The position numbers were made by a program, and so were the translations under genes. 61,813 bases of DNA, taken from NCBI GenBank assembly GCA_936941155.1, contig CAKZJE010000111.1, positions 1 to 61,813 on the forward strand, written 5' to 3'. Source of the stretch: an uncultured Methylomonas sp. (GTDB lineage Bacteria; Pseudomonadota; Gammaproteobacteria; Methylococcales; Methylomonadaceae). Below, piece after piece: positions 8,541 through 16,025 of this stretch (position 1 is its first letter; each line of letters opens with the position of its first letter). Under the pieces are notes generated by a model. That model saw only the letters and a list, made by a program, of their open reading frames with translations, was not told where the DNA came from and ran no database searches.

Positions 8541-8870
8541 ATGAATTTTTTGGTGAAAAAAGTAGTGACTTTTTTGTTAAAAAGAACAGAACATTTAAAA
8601 AACGTGGATATGCGGGCTTTAGATAGTTCCAACCCAAAAGAAAGACGCATGAAAGGCATGTTGGAAAAACGTGCGATGTTAGTCAGAGCTGTTGGAGGAG
8701 AATCTGAATCTAAAAACTCACCTAACCAAAGAGGAAGACGCACAGGGCCTGATGCCACGCGCTTTAGCAGTACAATTGCCGAATCCTTAGCGGCAAAAAA
8801 ATCGGCGACAACTCAAAGTAAGCGTAGCTCTAAAAACAATCCTAAAAAAGCAAATCGCACTGCTAAATAA
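8541..8870 (+). CDS. Small highly basic protein, unknown
   Basis: 109 residues from ATG 8541, which is preceded by a good GAGGTAGGG Shine-Dalgarno; an in-frame TTG at 8523 is less likely. The first 20 residues (MNFLVKKVVTFLLKRTEHLK) form an amphipathic, partly hydrophobic helix. The C-terminal half is rich in K, R, S and N (SKRSSKNNPKKANRTAK) and probably disordered or nucleic-acid binding. No domain recognised. A rho-independent terminator follows 23 bp after the stop. Confidence 0.6.
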   Translation: MNFLVKKVVTFLLKRTEHLKNVDMRALDSSNPKERRMKGMLEKRAMLVRAVGGESESKNSPNQRGRRTGPDATRFSSTIAESLAAKKSATTQSKRSSKNNPKKANRTAK

Positions 8871-8892
8871 GCTGAAATTAAATCAAACCAGT

Positions 8893-8933
8893 AAACCTTT
8901 CAGTTTTTGACAAGCTGAAAGGTTTTTTCTTTT
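8893..8933 (+). terminator. Rho-independent terminator abutting the fbp start
   Basis: The stem is AAACCTTTCAG / CTGAAAGGTTT with an 11-base loop, followed by TTTTTTCTTTT. It ends only 8 bases before the fbp start region, so it either closes the small basic gene or acts as an attenuator for fbp read-through. Confidence 0.85.
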
Positions 8934-8941
8934 GCAAAGAG

Positions 8942-9952
8942 ATGACTATGACTACGCATGTGACGCTGACCCAATTTATTATTGAACAACAACGGCAATT
9001 TCCAACGGCTTCTGGTGGATTTACTTTATTGTTGAATGATATAGCCACCGCTTGTAAACAAATTTCACACTTGGTAAATCAAGGCGATTTAATTGGCGTG
9101 TTAGGCAATGCGGATTCTGAAAACGTGCAAGGCGAAGTGCAAAAAAAGTTGGATTTGATTACCAACAAAATTATGGTGGATTCGCTGATTTGGACAGGAC
9201 ATCTCGCAGGCATGGCATCGGAAGAAGTGGATGAGCCGATTAAAATTCCTGCGCATTATCCAAAAGGAAAATATTTGGCGTTGTTTGATCCGCTTGATGG
9301 CTCTTCCAATATTGATGTGAATTTAACGGTAGGAACGATTTTTTCTATTTTGCGTTGCCGCGAAGGGGTTGAGCCGGAATTAGCAGATTTTTTGCGCAAA
9401 GGCACAGAACAAGTTTGCGCAGGTTTTGTGTTGTATGGCCCTTCCACGATGATGATTTTAACGACCGGACACGGCGTGAATGGTTTTACCTTAAATCAGG
9501 AAATTGGCGAATTTATTCTTACCCATCCGAATATTACCATTCCAGCAGAAACCCAAGAGTTTGCGATTAATATGTCGAATCAACGCTTTTGGGAAAAACC
9601 GATGCAACGCTATATTGCAGAATGTTTAGAAGGCAAAGAAGGTGTGCGCGGCAAAGATTTTAATATGCGTTGGCTGGCTTCGTTGGTGGCTGAGGTGTAT
9701 CGGATTCTGACGCGCGGCGGTGTGTTTATGTATCCTTATGATTTTAAAGATCCTTCTAAAGCGGGGCGGTTGCGGTTGATGTATGAAGCCAATCCGATTG
9801 CGTTTATTATTGAGCAAGCGGGCGGGGCGTGTTCAACCGGACGCGAGCGAATTATGGAAATGCAGCCAACCGGTTTGCATCAGCGCGTGCCGTTGGTGTT
9901 GGGTTCTAAAAATGAAGTGGAAAGGATTGTCAGTTACCATTTAGAACAATAA
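8942..9952 (+). CDS. fbp: Fructose-1,6-bisphosphatase class I
   Basis: This enzyme hydrolyses fructose 1,6-bisphosphate to fructose 6-phosphate in gluconeogenesis and the Calvin cycle. The 336-residue protein carries the metal-binding MASEEVDEP (91-99) and [10 protein letters not shown] (116-125). It also has the substrate region [29 protein letters not shown] and the C-terminal [14 protein letters not shown]. The start could be ATG 8942 or 8948; the AAAGAG just upstream fits 8948 better. No promoter is visible between the terminator at 8893-8933 and the start, so transcription probably enters from upstream. Class I identity is secure. Confidence 0.96.
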   Translation: MTMTTHVTLTQFIIEQQRQFPTASGGFTLLLNDIATACKQISHLVNQGDLIGVLGNADSENVQGEVQKKLDLITNKIMVDSLIWTGHLAGMASEEVDEPIKIPAHYPKGKYLALFDPLDGSSNIDVNLTVGTIFSILRCREGVEPELADFLRKGTEQVCAGFVLYGPSTMMILTTGHGVNGFTLNQEIGEFILTHPNITIPAETQEFAINMSNQRFWEKPMQRYIAECLEGKEGVRGKDFNMRWLASLVAEVYRILTRGGVFMYPYDFKDPSKAGRLRLMYEANPIAFIIEQAGGACSTGRERIMEMQPTGLHQRVPLVLGSKNEVERIVSYHLEQ

Positions 9953-9963
9953 AAGGTTTATTC

Positions 9964-9996
9964 ACGACTGGCAGTCCTTTAAGGACTGCCAGTCGT
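9964..9996. repeat. Type A palindrome
   Basis: 33 bp, arms ACGACTGGCAGTCC / GGACTGCCAGTCGT around a TTTAA core. It is followed by AGCAGCGGTATTT, a tail shared with the copy at 10141. Confidence 0.93.
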
Positions 9997-10035
9997 AGCA
10001 GCGGTATTTTTTAATCAAATTTACCAAAATTTTTT

Positions 10036-10053
10036 AAGACGACCAGTCGTCTT
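10036..10053. repeat. Type C palindrome
   Basis: Perfect AAGACGACCAGTCGTCTT form, flanked by AAAATTTTTT and AAAAAATTTC like other members. Confidence 0.88.
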
Positions 10054-10140
10054 AAAAAATTTCAGATGAAAAAAGAGGAGTAAAAAATCGCCTTCAGATT
10101 TCTAAAAGGCGGTTTTATGTTGTCGCTGTAGGATTAATTC

Positions 10141-10173
10141 ACGACTGGCAGTCCTTTGAGGACTGCCAGTCGT
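10141..10173. repeat. Type A palindrome
   Basis: 33 bp with arms ACGACTGGCAGTCC / GGACTGCCAGTCGT. The downstream tail AGCAGCGGCATTT matches the copy at 9964 with one change, and upstream both have ATTC, so the repeated unit is longer than the palindrome. It sits 12 bp past the OmpA-family stop codon. Confidence 0.93.
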
Positions 10174-10184
10174 AGCAGCGGCAT

Positions 10185-11168
10185 TTATTTTCCTAACCAA
10201 TGCAACTCAACACGACGATTGCGCACTCTGCCAGCCTCCGTTTTATTATCCGCAATCGGGAAATTCTCCCCATAACCTTTCGCAATCAAACTATCTTTAA
10301 CGCCATGCTGTTGCAAATAATCCAGCACGGATTGAGCGCGGCGTTGTGATAATTTCAAATTATGTGCAAACGACGCTTCACTGCTGGTATGCCCTTGCAC
10401 TTCAATCGCTTTTTTAGCATCGGAATAACTCAGCAAATCTTTCGCGACTTTATCCAAAATTTGTTTTGAATTTGCAGTTAATACCGCCGAATCCAATTCA
10501 AACTGCACACCTTTTAACTCAATGCTAATCGGACAACCGAATTCATCCACTTTGCTGCCTGCCATTGAATTAGGGCATTTATCTTTGCAATCATTCACGC
10601 CATCTTTATCCGCATCCAAAGTAGAACAATCGGCAGGCGGAGCAACTGGCGCAGGTTGGTTATCACTCACCAAACGCACGGCTTCATAATCGTATTTGTA
10701 GCTCCAATAATCATCACCATCAAAAAAATTCACCACCCACGCGCCTGTGCTAATCGGCGTGACTGGCGTTGATGACCAATAAACGCTACTCGGCGGCACA
10801 TTCGGAAACGCGGTGATATTAATCGCAGGGTCTTCGCAATCTTTTTCAATCAATGATTGCAATTCTTCTTGCGTGGGAACGCGCCATGTTTTGATGCCAG
10901 CAAAGGTCATGGTTTTTGCGGTTTCTAAAGCTGTGTCCCATTGCACCAGTTTTGGCACATTGGCGCAGGCATTATTTGTCCACGTTTGTCCCAGCGCACA
11001 ACGCATCCAAACTAAATTGGTTTTTTTATCCAGCACTGTGCCGTTGCTGTTGATAGTGTAATGACTATTTGTAGCGTCGGTTGTCACAACGGGGTCACAA
11101 TTTTGCGCAATGCTTATGCCGCTATAAGGCAACGACACAAGTAACAAAGTTAAAGATAAAAGCTTCAT
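10185..11168 (-). CDS. DUF1566-TSP3-OmpA family outer-membrane/periplasmic protein
   Basis: I start at ATG 11168 (MKLLSLTLLLVSLPYSG), preceded by GGAG nine bases upstream, rather than at the longer frame from 11249. That gives 327 residues with a signal peptide cleaved near IAQN. A DUF1566/Lcl-type domain follows (about 35-165, with WRVPTQEELQSLI and VYWSSTPV). Next is a calcium-binding thrombospondin type 3 repeat (DADKDGVNDCKDKCPNS). The C-terminal OmpA peptidoglycan-binding domain contains VQGHTSSEASFAHNLKLSQRRA and NRRVELHW. OmpA-C domains bind diaminopimelate in peptidoglycan; the DUF1566 part is probably a surface or ligand module (inference). Confidence 0.87.
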   Translation of the reverse strand: MKLLSLTLLLVSLPYSGISIAQNCDPVVTTDATNSHYTINSNGTVLDKKTNLVWMRCALGQTWTNNACANVPKLVQWDTALETAKTMTFAGIKTWRVPTQEELQSLIEKDCEDPAINITAFPNVPPSSVYWSSTPVTPISTGAWVVNFFDGDDYWSYKYDYEAVRLVSDNQPAPVAPPADCSTLDADKDGVNDCKDKCPNSMAGSKVDEFGCPISIELKGVQFELDSAVLTANSKQILDKVAKDLLSYSDAKKAIEVQGHTSSEASFAHNLKLSQRRAQSVLDYLQQHGVKDSLIAKGYGENFPIADNKTEAGRVRNRRVELHWLGK

Positions 11169-11631
11169 TGAGTTATTCTCCAAAAATAAAAGCATAGCCA
11201 CTTGCGCTTGCATCTGCACTTCGTCACTCACGCTCGCATAGTATGTCAAAGATGATTCAAACTATTATATTGAATTGTGTTGAGAAAAATAAATTTTATC
11301 AAGCAATTACATTCACTTTACAACGGTTATCTTGAGTTTCTATCACCCAATTTGGCACTACCATTTAGTTAAGAAATGAGAAGGAGAGCAATAGCTTTAG
11401 CTATTGCAGTAAAAATAGCTGAAGCTATTTTACTCCGGCGTTAATTTATAGAATTCCATCGCTGAACTGAATGGCGGCACACCCAATTGACAGAATATAG
11501 AGATAAAAAATCACAAGATAAAATTTGCAATGAATATTCAGCAAGGCAAGGCTTGTAAAAAATAAAAGTGCTAAACTAGAGAATAAAATAACGGTTTGTG
11601 AAAATTAGCTGCCATCAATGAGGAAAAAACT
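11169..11631. other. Intergenic region upstream of the TelA cluster
   Basis: A divergent promoter region between the OmpA-like gene and the cluster starting at 11632. It contains two AGCTATTT-type palindromes at 11388-11433 and otherwise AT-rich unique sequence. No small gene or RNA gene seen. Confidence 0.7.
11388..11433. repeat. Pair of AATAGCTNNAGCTATT palindromes
   Basis: GCAATAGCTTTAGCTATTGC at 11388-11407 is followed one base later by a 25-bp palindrome, GTAAAAATAGC... to ...GCTATTTTAC, at 11409-11433. The shared core AATAGCT-AGCTATT suggests one tandemly duplicated element. Confidence 0.8.
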
Positions 11632-12738
11632 ATGCTAAAACGGGTACTTGCACCTTTACTCACCTTGCTGCTGCTCGCAGGTGTGGGCTATGCCATTTAT
11701 ATTTCTGTCACAGGTCAAGCAAACACCAAAGCCGCTGCGGATAAACTGGACGCTGTGCATGAAATTAAAGGCGTGATTGGCTCAGAAAAAGAAGATTTTT
11801 TTCGCGATCCAGAAACCGTAGCTGCGTTAGCTAAGCTCAATTTAAAAGTGACTTGGGATAAATCCGGTTCACGCGAAATTGCCAGCATTCCTAATCTTGC
11901 CAGTCAATATGCGTTTGCATTTCCATCCGGTGTTTCTGCCGCAGAAAAAATCAAACGCGATCAAAATAAAAATCCGAGTGTCAAAAAATCAGCGCAGGCT
12001 TTTTTTACCCCGATGGTGATTGCTTCGTGGAAACCGATTGCGGATATTTTGATTGCCAATAATATTGTGAAGAAAAAAGGCGATGCGTATTTTATTCTTG
12101 ATATGGTTGCCTTGTTCGATTTGATTACGGCTGAAAAACGCTGGACAGATTTGCAAGATAATCAGCAATATCCGACCAATAAATCCATTCTGGTGGTCAC
12201 GTCCGATGTAGGAAAGTCGAATAGTGCGGCGATGTATTTGGCTCTTGCCAGCTATATTTTGAATAATAATGCGATTGTGCAAAACGAGGCGCAAATTGCA
12301 CCGTTATTGCCTAAATTAGCGTCGTTATTTTCGCGGCAAGGTTTTGCAGAAGGTTCAACCGAAGTGCCTTTTCAAGATTATTTAACGATGGGCATGGGAA
12401 AATCGCCGTTAGTGATGATTTATGAATCGCAATTTTTGCGCGAGATGAATAATAACGCCATCAGCGCGGACATGATTCCGCTCTATCCTGAGCCGACGTT
12501 ATTTACCAAACATATTTTTATTCCGTTTAATGCGGATGCAGAAATCTTGGCGGATGCGTTGGCGAATAATCCCGATTTACAAAAAATTGCTGCAAAACAT
12601 GGTTTTAGAACAACAAATGCGGCGTTGTTTGCAAAAGGAAAAAATATTGCAGGGCTGCAAGATTTAGTAAATGTGATTGACGCGCCGAGCTATGAAATGT
12701 TGGAAGCGATGATTAATCAAATTTCTCCCGCTAAATAG
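11632..12738 (+). CDS. Membrane-anchored periplasmic-binding-protein-like protein
   Basis: 368 residues. A single N-terminal hydrophobic segment (about 4-25, VLAPLLTLLLLAGVGYAIYI) should anchor it in the inner membrane facing the periplasm. The rest looks like a class II solute-binding fold: a region with FFTPMVIASWKPI, then the hinge-like TNKSILVVTSDVGKSNSAAMYLALASYI, then MGKSPLVMIYESQFL and LYPEPTLFTKH. The same order (DPTASNSGF, then YESELL, then LIYPKEGTV) occurs in the N-terminal half of the 16026 gene, so the two are probably related. It leads the cluster with telA and xpaC-like genes. Ligand unknown. Confidence 0.65.
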   Translation: MLKRVLAPLLTLLLLAGVGYAIYISVTGQANTKAAADKLDAVHEIKGVIGSEKEDFFRDPETVAALAKLNLKVTWDKSGSREIASIPNLASQYAFAFPSGVSAAEKIKRDQNKNPSVKKSAQAFFTPMVIASWKPIADILIANNIVKKKGDAYFILDMVALFDLITAEKRWTDLQDNQQYPTNKSILVVTSDVGKSNSAAMYLALASYILNNNAIVQNEAQIAPLLPKLASLFSRQGFAEGSTEVPFQDYLTMGMGKSPLVMIYESQFLREMNNNAISADMIPLYPEPTLFTKHIFIPFNADAEILADALANNPDLQKIAAKHGFRTTNAALFAKGKNIAGLQDLVNVIDAPSYEMLEAMINQISPAK

Positions 12739-12784
12739 GTATTTTTTTGTTATCGTTCTTAAAAACAGTCTGGAATTATCTTAA

Positions 12785-13924
12785 ATGACAACACTTTCTT
12801 TTACTCAGGTAGAAATTGATGGGTTTCGTGGTTTGCGTGGGCTAAATCTTGAGGGATTAGGGCGCGTTAATATTTTAGTCGGGCAAAATAATTGCGGGAA
12901 AACCAGTGTTTTAGAGGCATTGTCGATTCTTTGTAATCCAAAAAGACCCAGTGAATGGTTGATGATGGTGCATCGGCGTGATTTTGGACGATTAGATGAA
13001 AACATTGTGCAGTCTTTGCGTTGGTGTTTTACACAAAAAGCAGAAACAAATTATGACCATTTTATCGAAGCAAGTTGTTATTTTAAATATGCAGGTCGCT
13101 TTTCAAATCAACTCACTGTGCAATATGTTGAATTTATGAAGCATCAAGTTGTTGAGCTCCCTATTGGAGAAAATGAAGGTGGGGTTACGGAATATATAGA
13201 TGAAGAATATGAGCTTCGAGCGACAAAATTAAGACACATTTTTTCAGCTTCATATACAAACACAGGTAATACCTCTTTCGACTTAGAAGTGGATGAAACA
13301 TATAGACATGCGTTGTTTTTGGTATTGGATAGACAGAAAGAAAAAAAGGAACACCCTCTTTTTGATATTCCTTATGAAATGCTAACCCCTTATTCTTACC
13401 AATTAAATAGACTGCAATTAAAATCACAATCACAACAACTTTTTAACGATGATGTTATCGAATTATTGCAGGATTTTGATCCAGATGTTGAAGCTGTCCG
13501 TATTGGTTCATTTAGTGGTGAACGCGCCGCTATTTATATCAAACACCGTAAATTGGGAGAAGCACCCTTATCCGTATTTGGTGATGCTATGCGAAGAGCC
13601 GTACTTTTAACTTCTACACTCCTTTCATTAAAAGATGGTGGCGTTTTACTCATTGATGAGGTGGAAGTGGGAATTCATGTTTCAGCACTCACGAATGTTT
13701 TTAAATGGTTAGTAGAATCTGCTCGAAAGTTGAATGTACAAGTGTTTGTGACAACTCACAGCTTAGAGGCGTTGGACGCGATTACTTTCTCCGATAATGA
13801 TGACGCAGAAGAGGATATTGTCGTTTTTCGCTTGAAGCAAACCGAAGAAAAAACCGAAAGCAAACGACTTTCAGGCGATTTATTACACCGTTTGCGTTTT
13901 GAGCGCGGTTTAGATGTGAGATAA
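12785..13924 (+). CDS. AAA15/OLD-type ATPase of a two-gene putative defence module
   Basis: 379 residues with the ABC/SMC-type layout of OLD-family ATPases. It opens FTQVEIDGFRGLRGLNLEGL, followed by Walker A GQNNCGKTS (33-41), a variable middle, Walker B GGVLLIDEVEVGIH (about 286-299) and the H-loop FVTTHSLEALD (about 320-330). The protein stops after the ATPase domain, and the nuclease-like TOPRIM part is a separate gene 3 bp downstream. This split resembles PARIS (AriA/AriB) and split OLD systems, where the ATPase senses a phage trigger and controls the TOPRIM effector. Defence function is inferred from domains, not shown. It interrupts what otherwise looks like a TelA/XpaC cluster. Confidence 0.85.
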   Translation: MTTLSFTQVEIDGFRGLRGLNLEGLGRVNILVGQNNCGKTSVLEALSILCNPKRPSEWLMMVHRRDFGRLDENIVQSLRWCFTQKAETNYDHFIEASCYFKYAGRFSNQLTVQYVEFMKHQVVELPIGENEGGVTEYIDEEYELRATKLRHIFSASYTNTGNTSFDLEVDETYRHALFLVLDRQKEKKEHPLFDIPYEMLTPYSYQLNRLQLKSQSQQLFNDDVIELLQDFDPDVEAVRIGSFSGERAAIYIKHRKLGEAPLSVFGDAMRRAVLLTSTLLSLKDGGVLLIDEVEVGIHVSALTNVFKWLVESARKLNVQVFVTTHSLEALDAITFSDNDDAEEDIVVFRLKQTEEKTESKRLSGDLLHRLRFERGLDVR

Positions 13925-13927
13925 ACA

Positions 13928-14710
13928 ATGCGAAAATACGGTTACTTAGTCGTTGAAGGGCCACACGATGTTGAGTTTGCCTATCGTTTATTAAGTCCGT
14001 CAGGATTGAAACGAGTTCAGCATCAAAAGGAATTAGAACCTTTTTTGTCGCCCTTAATTCCGCGTGAATATCCGCCTAAAGGTGATTTGCAAAAAAGAAT
14101 GTCAACGCCACTTTTTCTACAAAATGATACTCATGCCATCGCCATTCATAGTGCTGTAGGCGATTCGCAGTTAGTGAATGTCATCATGGATAACATGGAT
14201 GGGGAGGTTCTTGAATTTAAAAAAATGGTAGGAATTGGCATTTTTCTCGACTCAGATTCTCAAACATCACCGCAAAACCGATATGACGAGATCAAAACAT
14301 CGTTGGCAGAAAAATCATCGCAACTTTTTATCTTACCTGATGACGCAGGAACGATAAAAAAAGGACAGCCCAATTTAGGCGCATTTGTTTTGCCCGACAA
14401 TCAAACCTCTGGCACATTAGAAGATTTACTACTTGAAAGTGCAGAGCAAAAATATCCATATTTGTTAAAAATAGCAAAAAACTACGTTTCTGATGCAAAA
14501 CATAATGCCGGACTTAAAAGCTCTGAACTCAAGGAGTTAAAGAATGCAGGTGAAAATAAAGCAATCATTGGTGCAATGGCAACAATCATGCGTCCTGGAA
14601 AATCTGTTCAAGTTTCAATTCAAGATAATGACTGGCTGAAAGGAAAAGCTTTAGAAATTGAAAATATAAAAGCTGTACAAACGTTTTTGAAGACATTGTT
14701 TGAGCTGTAG
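13928..14710 (+). CDS. DUF3226 TOPRIM-like protein, partner of the AAA ATPase
   Basis: 260 residues. The N-terminal strand-turn YLVVEGPHDVEFAYRLL carries the TOPRIM acidic residue (Glu10). GIGIFLDSDSQTSPQNRY supplies the D-x-D pair (Asp108, Asp110). TLEDLLLESA (163-172) is the third acidic region seen in DUF3226 and related OLD TOPRIM domains. It sits 3 bp after the ATPase stop, so translational coupling is likely. By analogy with OLD and PARIS the product may be a nuclease activated by the ATPase, but catalysis is an inference. No RNase or HEPN motif seen. Confidence 0.82.
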   Translation: MRKYGYLVVEGPHDVEFAYRLLSPSGLKRVQHQKELEPFLSPLIPREYPPKGDLQKRMSTPLFLQNDTHAIAIHSAVGDSQLVNVIMDNMDGEVLEFKKMVGIGIFLDSDSQTSPQNRYDEIKTSLAEKSSQLFILPDDAGTIKKGQPNLGAFVLPDNQTSGTLEDLLLESAEQKYPYLLKIAKNYVSDAKHNAGLKSSELKELKNAGENKAIIGAMATIMRPGKSVQVSIQDNDWLKGKALEIENIKAVQTFLKTLFEL

Positions 14711-14758
14711 TTGATAAATCATAGCAAATCTAAAATTTAATAAACCGGAGATTCCAAG

Positions 14759-15985
14759 ATGACCGAAACAGCCACTTTAACACCACCTGATATTAGTTTA
14801 TTAACTCCGCCCGAACCTGTAGCCCCCGTTTCCACCGAAAAAGCCTCCGCAATGGTGCCGGTTTCGCCCGAACAACATGAACAATTAAACAAAAAAGTCG
14901 CTGAATTTATTGATATTGTCATCAGCAACGAAGTCAACAGCGAAGCGTTTAAAGAAAAGGTCAATGTGATTCACAATATGGGCAGCGGTGAAATCAGAGC
15001 CGCCGCCAGCATGTCGAATCGCATGTTAGAAAGGCCGGCGGCAACCCTGAATAACGGTGGCGTATTTGATGAAAACGCGCCCATTGGCAAAACATTGGTG
15101 GAATTGCGCAATACTGTTGAGGCGTTAGACCCAACCCAACAAGATTTATTCGCGCCGCGCAAATTATTAGGCTTTATTCCATTTGGAAATAAATTGCATG
15201 ATTATTTTCAACAATATCAATCCGCCCAAACGCATTTAAATAAAATTATTGAAGCGTTATATAACGGTCAAGATGAATTACGCAAAGATAATGCCGCAAT
15301 TGAAACTGAAAAAGCCAATCTTTGGGATGTGATGGGGAAATTAGAACAATATGTGTATTTAGGCAAACAAATTGACAGCACATTAGAAGCGAGAATTGCT
15401 GAAATAGAAATGCAATCTCCCGAAAAAGCCCGAATTGTAAAAGAAGAAATGTTGTTTTATGTGCGGCAAAAAGTGCAAGATTTATTAACGCAATTAGCAG
15501 TAAGTATTCAAGGCTATTTAGCGTTGGATATGGTGCGCAAAAATAATTTGGAATTAATTAAAGGGGTTGATAGAGCAACCACCACCACAATTTCAGCATT
15601 ACGCACAGCAGTGATTGTTGCACAAGCATTGAATAATCAAAAATTGGTATTAGATCAAATTAATGCACTGAATTCTACCACCAGCAATATGATTGCCAAT
15701 ACTGCCAAAATGTTAAAACAACAAGCAGGCGAAATCAGTCAACAAGCGGCAAATAGCACGATTGAAATAGATAAATTAAAAGCCGCATTTTCGGATATAT
15801 ATCAAACAATGGATATGATGGCAGATTATAAAGTGAAAGCTTTAGAAAACATGCAAAAAACCGTGAATGTTTTATCCAGTGAAATTGATAAATCAAAAAC
15901 CTATTTAGATAAATCGCGGCAACAAGCAACGGTAGCTGCAACCGCAAATACTCAATTGCAACAAGATAATCAAGTGCATTTGTAA
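14759..15985 (+). CDS. telA: TelA/KlaA toxic-anion-resistance family protein
   Basis: 408 residues, nearly all helical and coiled-coil. The acidic, proline-rich N-terminus (about 1-35) is followed by the TelA core with FGNKLHDYFQQYQSAQTHLNKII, ELRKDNAAIETEKANLWDVM, and IKGVDRATTTTISALRTAVIVAQAL near 275-300, blocks diagnostic of PF05816. TelA was named for tellurite resistance but is widely found with XpaC, TerB-like and vWA proteins in envelope-stress loci; its biochemical role is unresolved. It lies 48 bp after the DUF3226 gene and 40 bp before the vWA fusion, with a Shine-Dalgarno-like CCGGAG upstream. Confidence 0.93.
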   Translation: MTETATLTPPDISLLTPPEPVAPVSTEKASAMVPVSPEQHEQLNKKVAEFIDIVISNEVNSEAFKEKVNVIHNMGSGEIRAAASMSNRMLERPAATLNNGGVFDENAPIGKTLVELRNTVEALDPTQQDLFAPRKLLGFIPFGNKLHDYFQQYQSAQTHLNKIIEALYNGQDELRKDNAAIETEKANLWDVMGKLEQYVYLGKQIDSTLEARIAEIEMQSPEKARIVKEEMLFYVRQKVQDLLTQLAVSIQGYLALDMVRKNNLELIKGVDRATTTTISALRTAVIVAQALNNQKLVLDQINALNSTTSNMIANTAKMLKQQAGEISQQAANSTIEIDKLKAAFSDIYQTMDMMADYKVKALENMQKTVNVLSSEIDKSKTYLDKSRQQATVAATANTQLQQDNQVHL

Positions 15986-16025
15986 TGTGTGATTAAGATG
16001 ATAATTTAGCAGAAGGAAAGTTATC

